Assembly: GCF_944324745.1 (NCBI RefSeq)
Contig: NZ_CALUXO010000056.1
Span: 1 to 64,000 of the forward strand
DNA: 64,000 nt
Direction: 5' to 3'
Origin: an uncultured Thomasclavelia sp.
GTDB lineage: Bacteria; Bacillota_I; Bacilli_A; Erysipelotrichales; Coprobacillaceae
Shown: positions 47,278 to 57,584 of the stretch, in pieces
Layout: each line of letters starts with the position of its first letter
Numbering within the stretch: position 1 is the stretch's first letter
Notes under the pieces: generated by a model
What the model was told of the DNA's origin: nothing
The model's database searches: none
Seen by the model: the letters and a program-made list of their open reading frames with translations, nothing else
Program-made: the position numbers and the translations under genes

Positions 47278-50200
47278 ATGAAAAGGACATTGAAAGTCAT
47301 CTTGATGGCACTGGTAGTCATTTCCTCAACTATTAGTGTCAAAAACGTATCGGCAACTTCCAGTCGGGTTCAGTCAATGTTAGAAAACATGACCAAGACT
47401 GAAAAAGTGGCCCAAATGATTCAGGCAGATACCCGCTGGATTACTCCTGAAGAAGTTGCTGAGTATAAGATAGGTTCAATTTTAAGTGGTGGTGGTGCGG
47501 CTCCTAGCACTGGCAATACTTTAGAAAATTGGGCTGATTCTTTAAATAGCTACCAAAAAGCTGTGATTGATAGTGGTGGGGTTCCCTTATTATATGGAAT
47601 TGATGCCGTTCATGGTAACAATAACCTTTATGGAGCAACTATATATCCGCACAATATTGGTTTAGCAGCTGCCAATGATGCTACTTTAGTTGAAGATATT
47701 GGTGTGGCTACTACTAGTGAAGTGCAAGCTATGGGGGCTAACTGGGTATTTACCCCAACTTTAGGTATTCCTCATAATGAACGCTGGGGACGTACTTATG
47801 AAACATTTGGTGATGATGTTGACCGCGTAACTAGTCTGGGAAGTGCTTATATTCGTGGAATTGAACAAGGCGGTAATGTCATTGCTTCAGCTAAACATTT
47901 TTTAGCTGAAGGGTTAGCAACTAATGGTACTAATCAGGGAAACATCGAATTATCTGATGAAGATTATCAGGCATTGATCAATGCTGATATGTCTAATCCG
48001 TTAGTTAAAGAAGTTTTAACACCTTACAAAAAAGCAATTGAGCAAGGTGTTGATTCAATTATGATTACTTATAACAGTATTAATGGTAAAAAATGCCATG
48101 GTAATAAAGATGTTGTAACAACATTATTGAAAGAAAATTTAGGTTTTGATGGTATTGTTGTTAGTGATTATAATGGTTTAGATCAAATTGAAAATGCATC
48201 AAGCTATAAAGATAAAGCGGTTGCCTGCATCAATGCTGGAGTTGATGTTTTGATGGTTGCTGAAGCTGATGGTAATACACCACGGTGGAAAAATCTTTAT
48301 AATGCTTTAGTTGAAGCGGTTAATGAAAATTTAATTTCTGAAGATCGTTTAAATGATGCAGTAACTAGAGTCTTAACGGTCAAAGAAAAATTAGGTCTTT
48401 TAGATGATTATTCAAAGGCCTTTGCTAATAGTGATGAACAAGCTTTATTTGGTGGTGAGGAACATCGTAATTTAGCGCGACAAGCTGTTAGTCAATCTTT
48501 AGTCTTATTGAAAAATGATGAAGTAAGCGAAGGGCAAACGATTATGCAGGCACTAGGTGAAATGGATAATATCATGGTAGCTGGTAGTGCTGGTGATGAT
48601 ATTGGAAAACAATGTGGTGGTTGGACAATTACTTGGCAAGGAGCAACCGGTAATACAACCGAAGGAACGACGATTTTTAGTGGCATCAAAGCGGCGATGG
48701 AAGCTAAAGGTGGGATTGCTAATTATAGTGCTAATGGAGTCTTTACCGATTCTAATCAAGATATTGATGCAGCAATTGTGGTAGTTGGTGAAGATCCATA
48801 TGCTGAAAGCAGCGGTGATCGTAGCGCTGGTGAATTGAAATTACCGGCAAATGATATTAATACAATTAATAATATCAAAAATGCGCATCCAGATTTACCA
48901 ATCATTTTAGTATTAGTAACAGGACGGCCAATTGCAATTGCTGATTATGTTGGAGACAGTCAAGTTAAAGGAATTGTCAATGCCTGGTTACCTGGAAGTG
49001 AAGGGGCTGGAGTCAGTGATGTTTTAATTGGTGATAAAGACTTTACTGGTTCTAACCCAATTACTTGGACATGGTATCCTCAAGATATCGAAAATAAATA
49101 TCGTGATGAAAGCACAGTATTATATCCAGTTGGTTATAAATTAACTAAAGATCAAAAAACTGGTGATCAAACAGTTCCAAATGATCCAGCAACAGTTGAT
49201 TTAAAAGCCACTAATGGTAAATTAGAAGCAGAAGCTTTCAAAGATAAACATGCAAGTATCGTGTTAGAAAACAATGGTACTTCAGTTGGATATCTTCAAG
49301 ATGGTCGCTATTTAACTTATAAGATCAATGTACCAGAAAAAGCAGCATATAAACTAACTGTTAATGCCGCTAGAGAATATAGTGATACTATTGATGGTGC
49401 TTTTGAATTATATTTAGATAATGAATTAGTGCTTGCTAGAGACAGTACTAAGATCGTTACTACTGGTTCATGGACTAACTTTAATGAACAAGTAATGAAT
49501 GCCAACGTGAGTTTAAAAGATGGAGTTCATGAATTGAAATTTGTTGCTCGTGCTAAAGATTTCAATATCGATTATTTCTTATTTGAAAAAGCTGGTGATT
49601 ATGTAGGACCAGTTGTCCCAGAAGAAGTAACTAATGTTGGAACGGGAGCTTTATTAAAAGAAGATGCTATTCAAGTAACGATGTCTTCATCAGAAAACTC
49701 ACAAGATATGTCTTGGTATAAAGGTGAATATGAGATTTCTAATAAAAACGCTACAAAAGATGCCCTAGATTTAAGAGCGGCTGACGATTCTATGCAAACA
49801 ACAATTGTTGTAAATGATCAAAAACAGTATCAAACAGCACTAGGAATGGGTACTTCTTTAGAAGAATCAACAATTCATAATTTATTGAAAATGGATAAAG
49901 AAAATCGTGAAGCGTTCTTAAGACGTTTGATTGATCCGGTAAATGGTATGGGAATGACGTTGATTAGAATTACAATTGGTACTTCTGATTTTACCGCTCA
50001 AGATTTCTATACATATTATGATGGTACTGGTAAAGAATTAAATGGTCAGCCAGACTGGTATAACACTACTGGTAAAGGATTCAGTATTCAAAAAGATATT
50101 GATTATGGTGTGATTCAAGTAATTAACGAATTACAGGAAATTGCCAAAGAAATTGGTGTAGCTGATGATTTGAAATTCTTTGCTTCATCATGGACACCAC

Positions 50201-53200
50201 CAGGATGGATGAAAATCCCAACATCAAGTAGTAATTCATATGCAAATAATGAATTATTATTAAAAGGTGGGCAATTAAATGATGATCATATTAATGATTT
50301 AGCTAAATATTATGTTCGTTATATTGAAGAATATAAAAAACAAGGAATTAATATTTATGCAATGACTTTGCAAAATGAGCCAATGCTGGAAATTGATTAT
50401 CCAAGTTGTGCAATGACCGGAGCTCAAGAAGCGAAGATTGCTAAAGCAGTTAAACAAGAATTAGCTAAAAGTGAAGTGTTAACTGACGAAGAAAAAGATG
50501 TAAAATTATGGGCTTTTGATCACAACTTTAATGGTGCTGATTCATTCATGAAGAGTTTCTTTGATGAAGCTGGAGATGAATTAAATATTGATGGTATTGC
50601 TTTCCATCCTTATGGTGGTAATGCTTCGACAATGGGAGCTTACTATGAAAAATATAAAGATCAATTATCAATGAACTTAACAGAAAGATCTGTTTGGGGA
50701 ACTAGTGGTGCTAATGATATTATTACTTGGTTAAGAAATGGTTCTGAAAGTTATAATAGCTGGGTAACAATGCTTGATAGTAATATTGCTACACATCATT
50801 GGGTTGGTACTCCTGATCCAACATTATTTGTTCAAGATGCCAATAATCCTCAAAGATACTGGGCAACACCAGAAGTTTATATCATGTCACAATTTACTAA
50901 ATATGTTCGTCCAGGATTTGTACGAATTGATACTAATAATGGTTCAAGTTCATCGGTAACTAATGTGGCATTTAAAAATCCAGAAACTGGTGAAATTGTC
51001 ATGATCGTTACTAACTGTAGTGGTAAAGATCAAAAATTCAAAGTTATGATGAATGGAACCCAGTTCAATGCTGTTTTACCAGCTGGTAATGTAGCTACAT
51101 ATATCTGGAATAGCGCTGATGCAGTCGTTGGGGGTACTGAAGTTCCCGGAACTTTAACACCAGGTAGTGCGGTAAGTACTAATGGAGTAACTGTTAAAGA
51201 TGATGGTAGTGGATTTGGTAATATTGAAGATGGAGCTTCAATTGATTATTTGATCAATGTTAAAGAAGCCGGTATCTATGATGTAACAATTCCTCATGCT
51301 ATTGGACCAACTGATGAAGCAACTGTTACAAGCAATAGTGGTAACAAGGAAATTATCTTAAAAAATGGTGATACTGTTATAGGAAAAACAGTTACTAAAC
51401 GTTTTGATACATGGAGCAAAGATTGGGAAGCTTGGGGTACTACTAGAAATGTCAAAGTTCAAGTTAAACTGGAAGCTGGTTTACAAAGAATGAGCTTAGT
51501 GCTTTCTAGTGGTGATATTGATATTGGTGCTTTAACGATCACTAAAGCTCGTGATCAATTAAATCTTCCAGGCTATGTCGATGCATTAGAATATAGTTAT
51601 GGTGAAAATATTATTGTTGAAGATGGAAATATTGGATTCTTTGATGATAACGATAAAGTAGAATATACAGTTAATGTCCAAAAAGATGGATCATTTGAAA
51701 TGAAATTAAATTATGCTAAAGATGAAGGTAATGCTAACTTTGATATTTATGTTGATGATATACAAGTTGGCGAAGCTACATTTGCGGCAACAGGTGACTT
51801 TAGTAAATATGAAATTGGTAAAGTTAAACTTGATTTAACTAAGGGAAGTCATCAAATTGCATTCGTCCCTAAAAACAACGGTGGTTTCAATTTGAAATCA
51901 TTAACTTGTGGAGCTTATATCAAAGCTACAAGTGATCAGTTATTAGAAGGTGATTTAGATGGTCAAGAAATTACAGTTAAGTTGACTGATGGTAAGTTTG
52001 TTGCTGATTTATCAAAAGATAACTGGAAATTAGCTAATTTACCAGCTGGTATTGATTATACAGTAACCAGAAAGAGTGATGATGAAGCTATTATTACTTT
52101 AAAAGGACAAGAAACTGTAGATTATGATCAAAACTTGAGAGTAGATGTGGAAATTGATGCTAAAGAAATAGCTGATAATGATTATATCTTAAGTGATAGT
52201 GTTGTTATTGAAGCGGTTAATGATGATGAATCATTAGGTAAGATTGATGATGTGGCATTTGATCAAGATAGCTTTGATATTACTATTGATGGTGGTAAAT
52301 TCAATCAAGATTTAAGTGTTGCTGATTTAGCGTTAAGTGATGAAATCGCTGAATATTTAACTATTAGTGATGTTTTAGTTAGTGATGATGCTAGTAAGGC
52401 AACAATTAGTTTTAAACGTAATGCTACTAATTATGAAGATGTTGCTGGTTCCATTACAGTCAAAGCTAGTGGTTATAGTGATGATACTAAAGATTTAATA
52501 GCTAATCTAAAATTAATCAAAACCGATGCAATGCCAGAAGCAATTGTCATTGGTGATAGCGTAGTATCATTGTCAGAAACTGATGCTTATCGTAAAAAGG
52601 GTACTTTAGTCAATGGTAATAAAGGTGATTATGTTGATTTCTATTTAGGAATTCAAACTGAAGGAAATTATCTAATCAGTTATCGAGTTAAAGATAGTGA
52701 AGCTGTTAATAATGCTTTAAAATTAAGTGGTGGTTTAGGATTAGCAACCGATAATATTGGCAGTGTTTCTTTTGGAAAATTCTGGGGAAATAGCCAAGGA
52801 TATGTTCAAATGTTGAACTTAAAAGCTGGTGATCAAACCTTAAGATTTGAAGTTAATAACGCTGGTTTTGAATTGACAGATCTAAAGATTGAAAAACTTA
52901 CTACAGCTAATCAAGTCAGTGGTGTTGTTGGTGATAAAACAACGATTACTGTAGATTCTGTTGTCGATGGTTCTAAAGATATCGGATGGGCTTTAGAAGG
53001 AAATGATGTTAAAAATGTTGGTTTTGGAGCAGCTGGAGCTTATCAAGATTATTATTTAGATGTTCAAAAATCCGGAACATATGCTGTTAAAGTTAATTAC
53101 AGTCATGACTGTGGTGGTGATACTAAAGCGGTTATTATGAATGTTGATAATAATCAAACAAATACTTTAGGTGAAATTGTACTTAAAAATACTGGTGGCT

Positions 53201-54297
53201 GGTCTTCATGGAAAGACAGTGATACAGTTGAAATTCACTTAAATGCTGGAAAACAATTTATCCGAATTTATGATGATTTAGATGGTTTCAATTATCGTAA
53301 TTTTGAACTTACATGTTTAAGTATTGATGAAACAACGATAGATAAATCTGCTTTAGTTGAAGTGGTAGATTATGCGACAACTATTACTGATCAACAACTT
53401 GAAAATGTGATTCCAAGTGCAGTAATGGAATTTAAAGCCGCATTACAAGAAGCAAAAGATGTTTTAGCTAATCAAGAAGCCAGCCAAGATCAAGTCGATC
53501 TGGCAACAGCTAGATTAAATAAAGCTTTAACCGGACTTGATCAAATCAAAGGTGATAAAACCGCTTTACAAGCTTTAGTTGCCGATTTATCACAATTAAC
53601 TGGTGAAAACTATAGTGAAGCAAGTTATCAGATCTTTAAAGAAGCATTACAAAAAGCTAATGATGTTTTAGCTGATGAAAATGCGCAAACTGTAGCTATT
53701 GAAAATGCTTATGATCAATTATTGGCAGCATTTGATGGATTGCAGTTAATCGTTGATAAATCTTCATTACAAACATTAGTTGATACAGTAAGTGGTTTAA
53801 ATCAAGATAGTTATACTGAAAAATCTTGGCAAGAACTAATGAGTCAATTAGAAAATGCTCAAGCTGTTTTAGTAAATGAAAAAGCTAGTCAAGATGATAT
53901 TAATGAAGCTTATGGTCAATTATTAACGGCTTATCAGAATTTAGAGCTAAAAGCTAATAAAGAAGCATTAAAAGAATTAGTTGATAAAGCTGGTTTATTA
54001 CAAAAAGATCGTTATACTGAAAAATCTTGGCAAAACTTTGATCGAGCATTACAAGAAGCAAAGGCTGTTTTAGCTAATGAGGATGCTAGTGATGCTATGA
54101 TTCAGGCAGCTATCAAAGATTTGCAAGCAGCTATTGATGATCTGGAAACAGTTAAAGTTGCTGATTTAGTTACAGGTAATAGTAGTACTACTACAACTAG
54201 TAAAACTGGTGATGATGTAGAAATTATTTTACCAGCAGCAACAATGGCAGCAGCCATGGCTTTGTATCTGTCTTTAAGAAAAAGAAGACAACATTAA
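47278..54297 (+). CDS. Giant secreted GH3-CBM6-GH30 glycosidase with FIVAR repeats and cell-wall signal
   Basis: A 2339-residue surface enzyme. Signal peptide 1-27. GH3 catalytic domains about 30-630, with AKHFLAEG and nucleophile Asp in VVSDYNG (near 298). CBM6-like module about 640-770. GH30 domain about 785-1280, with acid/base E1034 in LQNEPM and probable nucleophile E1136 in NLTERSVW. Two more CBM6-like modules (1300-1420, 1430-1545), an Ig/X-type stretch (1550-1745), two further CBM-like modules (1750-1875, 1885-2020), about four FIVAR repeats (2025-2295) and a C-terminal SKTGDD-helix-basic tail for sortase. GH30 suggests beta-1,6-glucan or glucosylceramide attack, and GH3 would release glucose; both are inferences. 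AGGGATAAA ribosome site and a CRE-controlled promoter precede it. Confidence 0.9.
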   Translation: MKRTLKVILMALVVISSTISVKNVSATSSRVQSMLENMTKTEKVAQMIQADTRWITPEEVAEYKIGSILSGGGAAPSTGNTLENWADSLNSYQKAVIDSGGVPLLYGIDAVHGNNNLYGATIYPHNIGLAAANDATLVEDIGVATTSEVQAMGANWVFTPTLGIPHNERWGRTYETFGDDVDRVTSLGSAYIRGIEQGGNVIASAKHFLAEGLATNGTNQGNIELSDEDYQALINADMSNPLVKEVLTPYKKAIEQGVDSIMITYNSINGKKCHGNKDVVTTLLKENLGFDGIVVSDYNGLDQIENASSYKDKAVACINAGVDVLMVAEADGNTPRWKNLYNALVEAVNENLISEDRLNDAVTRVLTVKEKLGLLDDYSKAFANSDEQALFGGEEHRNLARQAVSQSLVLLKNDEVSEGQTIMQALGEMDNIMVAGSAGDDIGKQCGGWTITWQGATGNTTEGTTIFSGIKAAMEAKGGIANYSANGVFTDSNQDIDAAIVVVGEDPYAESSGDRSAGELKLPANDINTINNIKNAHPDLPIILVLVTGRPIAIADYVGDSQVKGIVNAWLPGSEGAGVSDVLIGDKDFTGSNPITWTWYPQDIENKYRDESTVLYPVGYKLTKDQKTGDQTVPNDPATVDLKATNGKLEAEAFKDKHASIVLENNGTSVGYLQDGRYLTYKINVPEKAAYKLTVNAAREYSDTIDGAFELYLDNELVLARDSTKIVTTGSWTNFNEQVMNANVSLKDGVHELKFVARAKDFNIDYFLFEKAGDYVGPVVPEEVTNVGTGALLKEDAIQVTMSSSENSQDMSWYKGEYEISNKNATKDALDLRAADDSMQTTIVVNDQKQYQTALGMGTSLEESTIHNLLKMDKENREAFLRRLIDPVNGMGMTLIRITIGTSDFTAQDFYTYYDGTGKELNGQPDWYNTTGKGFSIQKDIDYGVIQVINELQEIAKEIGVADDLKFFASSWTPPGWMKIPTSSSNSYANNELLLKGGQLNDDHINDLAKYYVRYIEEYKKQGINIYAMTLQNEPMLEIDYPSCAMTGAQEAKIAKAVKQELAKSEVLTDEEKDVKLWAFDHNFNGADSFMKSFFDEAGDELNIDGIAFHPYGGNASTMGAYYEKYKDQLSMNLTERSVWGTSGANDIITWLRNGSESYNSWVTMLDSNIATHHWVGTPDPTLFVQDANNPQRYWATPEVYIMSQFTKYVRPGFVRIDTNNGSSSSVTNVAFKNPETGEIVMIVTNCSGKDQKFKVMMNGTQFNAVLPAGNVATYIWNSADAVVGGTEVPGTLTPGSAVSTNGVTVKDDGSGFGNIEDGASIDYLINVKEAGIYDVTIPHAIGPTDEATVTSNSGNKEIILKNGDTVIGKTVTKRFDTWSKDWEAWGTTRNVKVQVKLEAGLQRMSLVLSSGDIDIGALTITKARDQLNLPGYVDALEYSYGENIIVEDGNIGFFDDNDKVEYTVNVQKDGSFEMKLNYAKDEGNANFDIYVDDIQVGEATFAATGDFSKYEIGKVKLDLTKGSHQIAFVPKNNGGFNLKSLTCGAYIKATSDQLLEGDLDGQEITVKLTDGKFVADLSKDNWKLANLPAGIDYTVTRKSDDEAIITLKGQETVDYDQNLRVDVEIDAKEIADNDYILSDSVVIEAVNDDESLGKIDDVAFDQDSFDITIDGGKFNQDLSVADLALSDEIAEYLTISDVLVSDDASKATISFKRNATNYEDVAGSITVKASGYSDDTKDLIANLKLIKTDAMPEAIVIGDSVVSLSETDAYRKKGTLVNGNKGDYVDFYLGIQTEGNYLISYRVKDSEAVNNALKLSGGLGLATDNIGSVSFGKFWGNSQGYVQMLNLKAGDQTLRFEVNNAGFELTDLKIEKLTTANQVSGVVGDKTTITVDSVVDGSKDIGWALEGNDVKNVGFGAAGAYQDYYLDVQKSGTYAVKVNYSHDCGGDTKAVIMNVDNNQTNTLGEIVLKNTGGWSSWKDSDTVEIHLNAGKQFIRIYDDLDGFNYRNFELTCLSIDETTIDKSALVEVVDYATTITDQQLENVIPSAVMEFKAALQEAKDVLANQEASQDQVDLATARLNKALTGLDQIKGDKTALQALVADLSQLTGENYSEASYQIFKEALQKANDVLADENAQTVAIENAYDQLLAAFDGLQLIVDKSSLQTLVDTVSGLNQDSYTEKSWQELMSQLENAQAVLVNEKASQDDINEAYGQLLTAYQNLELKANKEALKELVDKAGLLQKDRYTEKSWQNFDRALQEAKAVLANEDASDAMIQAAIKDLQAAIDDLETVKVADLVTGNSSTTTTSKTGDDVEIILPAATMAAAMALYLSLRKRRQH

Positions 54298-54306
54298 TTA
54301 ATAATT

Positions 54307-54339
54307 AAAGCGATATAGAATGACTATATCGCTTTTAAT
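54307..54339 (+). terminator. Terminator of the giant glycosidase gene
   Basis: A 12-bp stem, AAAGCGATATAG/CTATATCGCTTT (54307-54318/54324-54335), loop AATGA, with T-rich tail. Confidence 0.92.
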
Positions 54340-54391
54340 TTAGGCTTTTACATCTAATAGTGATTAGGGTATAATGACTATGAGGTGTGAT

Positions 54392-54853
54392 ATGAAAAAG
54401 TTAATAAAATTATTACTGGTTTTTGTTCTTGGCTTTTGTTTAATTGGCTGTAAAGAAGAAAAACATGAGTACAGTGAAACTTATACTTTGTATTATTTTT
54501 ATTTAGAAGGATGCCCTAATTGTGAGCATTTTACTGAAAATGGATTACCTAAAGTTGAAGAAGAATTTGGCAATCATATGCAAATTATTGAATATGATAT
54601 GGATAATCGTGAAACGATTAATGAAGTTAAAGCTGCATATGATGCTATTGTAAATAACATTATTGATTTTGATCAGGATGATTATGGGTTTGGACCATTT
54701 TTGGTGTTAGATGGTTATTATGCTCAATTAGGAGTCAGTGATGTTGATAAATATGTTGATAACCTAATTGCTGCGGTTACTGGTGAAGATTTGACAGAAC
54801 CTGGTGAAAATGAAACATATTATTATTTTAATGATGGTAAAGTGCAACCATAG
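54392..54853 (+). CDS. Thioredoxin-fold lipoprotein
   Basis: A 153-residue surface lipoprotein. The lipobox LIGC gives lipidation at about Cys20. The redox motif CPNC lies in YLEGCPNCEHF (about 45-50), followed by a thioredoxin-like fold (IIEYDMDNRE, GFGPFLVLDGYY). It probably handles disulfides outside the membrane. GAGGTGTG before ATG 54392 fixes the start; earlier in-frame ATGs at 54374 and 54380 lack a site. Confidence 0.8.
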   Translation: MKKLIKLLLVFVLGFCLIGCKEEKHEYSETYTLYYFYLEGCPNCEHFTENGLPKVEEEFGNHMQIIEYDMDNRETINEVKAAYDAIVNNIIDFDQDDYGFGPFLVLDGYYAQLGVSDVDKYVDNLIAAVTGEDLTEPGENETYYYFNDGKVQP

Positions 54854-54869
54854 ATAAGGAGGAAAAAAG

Positions 54870-55571
54870 ATGGCAACACCACATAATCAGGCTAATCCTG
54901 GTGAAATCGCAAAAACGGTTTTAATGCCCGGAGATCCTTTGCGCGCTAAATTTTTAGCCCAGACTTATTTAGAAGATGTTAAAGAATTTAATACTGTTAG
55001 AAATATGCTAGGGTATACTGGAACTTACCATGGTAAAGAAGTTTCTATTATGGGTTCGGGAATGGGAATGCCTTCAATTGGCATTTATTGTCATGAGTTA
55101 TTTAGCCAATATGGAGTTGAAAAGATCATTCGTATTGGTTCTTGTGGCTCTTTAAAAGAAGAAATAAAATTAAGAGATATAATTATTGTTCAAGGAGCTT
55201 GTACCGATTCTAATTTTGCTCATCAATATGAATTACCGGGTACATATAGTGCTATTTCTAGTTTTGAATTATTGGAACAGGCAGTAAATGAAGCTCGAAA
55301 AAGAGAGATAAAGGCTTTTGTCGGGAATGTTATTTCTTCTGATATCTTTTATCATGCTGATAAAGATAGTAGTGCTAAATGGGCTAAAATGGGTTGTTTA
55401 GGAGTGGAAATGGAATCATATGCTTTATTTGCCACTGCTGCTTATTTTAATAAACAAGCTTTAACTTTATTAACTGTTTCGGATTCTGCGGTAAGTAATG
55501 AAGAAACTACGGCTAAGGAAAGAGAACAGACTTTTACAGCCATGATGGAAATAGCTTTGGAGATCGCTTGA
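54870..55571 (+). CDS. deoD: Purine nucleoside phosphorylase, DeoD type
   Basis: A 233-residue hexameric-type phosphorylase that splits purine (deoxy)nucleosides with phosphate. ATPHNQANPGEIAKTVLMPGDPLRAK is the family start, VSIMGSGMGMPSIGIY the phosphate loop, GVEMESYALFATA the ribose-binding Met-Glu, and SDSAVSN the base-contact Asp. AAGGAGG precedes ATG 54870. The HAD gene starts on its stop codon. Confidence 0.95.
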   Translation: MATPHNQANPGEIAKTVLMPGDPLRAKFLAQTYLEDVKEFNTVRNMLGYTGTYHGKEVSIMGSGMGMPSIGIYCHELFSQYGVEKIIRIGSCGSLKEEIKLRDIIIVQGACTDSNFAHQYELPGTYSAISSFELLEQAVNEARKREIKAFVGNVISSDIFYHADKDSSAKWAKMGCLGVEMESYALFATAAYFNKQALTLLTVSDSAVSNEETTAKEREQTFTAMMEIALEIA

Positions 55572-56194
55572 TGAAACAGAAATTTGCTTTTTTTGATTTT
55601 GATGATACGATCATTCATGGTGATTCTGGACAGGCATTGTTGAAATACTATTTAAAAAAACATCCCTTATCATCATGGCGGTTATTAAAAGTTGTTATTT
55701 TATTTGGTTTGTATTTATTGAAAATGGTTCCTTTTCAAAAAGCCAAAAGTGCCTGGCTTTTTCCAATGGACAAATTAACGGAAACAGAGTTAAAGGAATT
55801 TTATCAAACATGTATTGTTCCTAAATATTATCCTAATGTCGTGGCTGAATTAAAAGCTAAAAAGGAAGCTGGTTATTTAGTTTATATTTGCTCAGCATCA
55901 ATTGAGGGGTATTTACGATATTGTGATTTACCAGTTGATGAAATTTTAGGAACGAAGACTAAAATTATTGATGGTAAGTATACTAGTATGATGATTGGTA
56001 AGAATTGTAAAGATCAAGAAAAAGTTAATCGTTTAAATGCTATTATTACTAAAAATGGCTATGAAATTGATTATGACAACTCTTATGCTTATTCGGATTC
56101 TTTGCATGATATTCCAATGTTAAAGATGGTCAAAAATCGAATTAGAATTAATAAAAAAAATGGAGAAATGACTCCATTTGTGTTTGAGGAGTAA
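55571..56194 (+). CDS. HAD-IB family phosphatase
   Basis: A 207-residue haloacid dehalogenase-type hydrolase: motif I DFDDT (about 7-11), motif II Ser in YICSAS, motif III Lys in GKNCKDQEK, motif IV YSDSLHDIPML. The HAD-IB/PSPase-like pattern suggests a small phospho-metabolite substrate. The ATG shares a base with the deoD stop (TGATG); a TTG at 55568 is also open. Coupling with deoD hints at a nucleoside/sugar-phosphate role, unproven. Confidence 0.88.
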   Translation: MKQKFAFFDFDDTIIHGDSGQALLKYYLKKHPLSSWRLLKVVILFGLYLLKMVPFQKAKSAWLFPMDKLTETELKEFYQTCIVPKYYPNVVAELKAKKEAGYLVYICSASIEGYLRYCDLPVDEILGTKTKIIDGKYTSMMIGKNCKDQEKVNRLNAIITKNGYEIDYDNSYAYSDSLHDIPMLKMVKNRIRINKKNGEMTPFVFEE

Positions 56195-56212
56195 ATATGC
56201 TCCTCTTTTTAT
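56186..56212. terminator. Terminator overlapping the HAD gene stop
   Basis: GAGGAG (56186-56191), an 8-nt loop holding the TAA stop, CTCCTC (56200-56205), then T's. The minus-strand DUF378 gene ends here too. Confidence 0.75.
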
Positions 56213-56409
56213 TTAGTATCTAAATCAGTAAATAAAAGCATGATATTAATGATTCCGGCAATACCAACCAAAATATAGATCAGCATTGATAAAAAGCTAT
56301 CAACACCAAAAATAGTATCAACGAGATTAAAATTAAATAAACCAATTAACCCCCAGTTGATAGCACCTATAATTGTCAATATTAACGAAATTTTTTGTAA
56401 TATATTCAT
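56209..56409 (-). CDS. DUF378 family small membrane protein
   Basis: A 66-residue protein with two membrane helices. ISLILTIIGAINWGLIGLFNFNLVDTIFG matches the DUF378 pattern (GAINWGLVG…N…). Function unknown. GGAGG on the minus strand lies a few bases before ATG 56409. Confidence 0.85.
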   Translation of the reverse strand: MNILQKISLILTIIGAINWGLIGLFNFNLVDTIFGVDSFLSMLIYILVGIAGIINIMLLFTDLDTK

Positions 56410-56502
56410 TATCTACATCCTCCTTATTAAATTCTATCCACTAAAAAGATCTTTATACATATTATTGCAATTTTTACATATTTTATTAGTGGAGGTGTGA
56501 AT

Positions 56503-57489
56503 TTGAAAAAAATTTATATTGGCATTGGTGTGATTGTAGTAGTTCTAGTGGCAACATTGATCTTCTTTAAATTTAAAGATAGTTCGCTTGATAAAACAAT
56601 TGAAAAGGTTAAAGCATATGATCAATATACTCTTTCTTGTAATATGGAAATGGTTGAAAACGATGAACTTAAAAGTTATCTAGTCAACGTCAGTTATTTA
56701 AATAGTGATAATCAAGAATTTTATAAAGTAGAATTATATGATAAGTCTTTAAATCAATCACAAATAATTATTAAAAATGCTGATGGTGTCTTTGTTTTGA
56801 CCCCGACATTGAATCAAATATTTAAATTCCAAAGCGAGTGGCCTAATAATTCACCCAAGCCATATATTTATCAATCATTACTTGAATTATTAGAAAATGG
56901 TGAGGTAGAAAAAATCAAAGATGGATATCAGGTCTTGGCAGATGTTACTTATCCTAATGATAGTCGAATCGTTAAACAGGAGATGATTTTTAATAAAGAT
57001 TTAGCACCACAGCAAGTGACCGTATTGGATAGTGAAGATAGCGAAATAATAACTGCTGAATTTACTGAATTTAAAGTTGATACTAGTTTAGAAGCCGATG
57101 ATTTTAATGAAAAATCAGTGCTTGAATCATCAGCAACTGAATATTCAAGTGCCAGCAGTGAATTACCATTGTATCCAATAGCTTTGATGGGTAGTACATT
57201 AGATAGTGAACAAGTTTCAACGATTGAAGGGATGACCAATCATATTTTGAAATTCACGGGAGAAAAGAATTTTACAGTAATTGAAACTCCAATTGAAGCA
57301 AATGATGAAATAGTAGTTGAAACGATTGAAGGGGAGCCAATTGATTTAGTTGATGGAGTTGCTTTTTATAATGAGGGACAGTTAATGATGATGAAATCTG
57401 GGGTTTTATGTACTATCTACTCTAATGATCTTAATAAAGATGAAATGGTTAGTGTAATTACTAGTATGCAAACTTCCAGTTTGAAATAG
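56503..57489 (+). CDS. YdcC/LolA-like membrane-anchored protein
   Basis: A 328-residue protein with one N-terminal membrane helix (about 3-22) and an external beta-rich LolA/LppX-like domain (about 30-205) followed by a second domain (about 225-325). Its place directly upstream of alr is the same as B. subtilis ydcC, a sporulation-associated lipoprotein of this fold, although no lipobox Cys is seen here. GGAGG lies seven bases before TTG 56503 and one base before GTG 56497, so a TTG start is likely. The call depends on synteny and general fold. Confidence 0.65.
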   Translation: MKKIYIGIGVIVVVLVATLIFFKFKDSSLDKTIEKVKAYDQYTLSCNMEMVENDELKSYLVNVSYLNSDNQEFYKVELYDKSLNQSQIIIKNADGVFVLTPTLNQIFKFQSEWPNNSPKPYIYQSLLELLENGEVEKIKDGYQVLADVTYPNDSRIVKQEMIFNKDLAPQQVTVLDSEDSEIITAEFTEFKVDTSLEADDFNEKSVLESSATEYSSASSELPLYPIALMGSTLDSEQVSTIEGMTNHILKFTGEKNFTVIETPIEANDEIVVETIEGEPIDLVDGVAFYNEGQLMMMKSGVLCTIYSNDLNKDEMVSVITSMQTSSLK

Positions 57490-57584
57490 GGGCCTAGGCC
57501 TCTAATACATATAAAAGAATAAAGTTGGTTTTAGGTTATGGGAATATAGTCGCCAAAAATGAATTTTTGTGATATACTTATCGC

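Noticed and set aside
53340-54160. Tandem DNA repeats near the 3' end of the giant glycosidase gene
   Set aside because: These are diverged FIVAR protein repeats, explained by the coding sequence; no CRISPR-like spacing or identical units.
57491-57500. GGCCTAGGCC, a G/C-only-arm palindrome in AT-rich DNA
   Set aside because: It follows a stop codon and lacks a T tract; too short to assign as operator or terminator.
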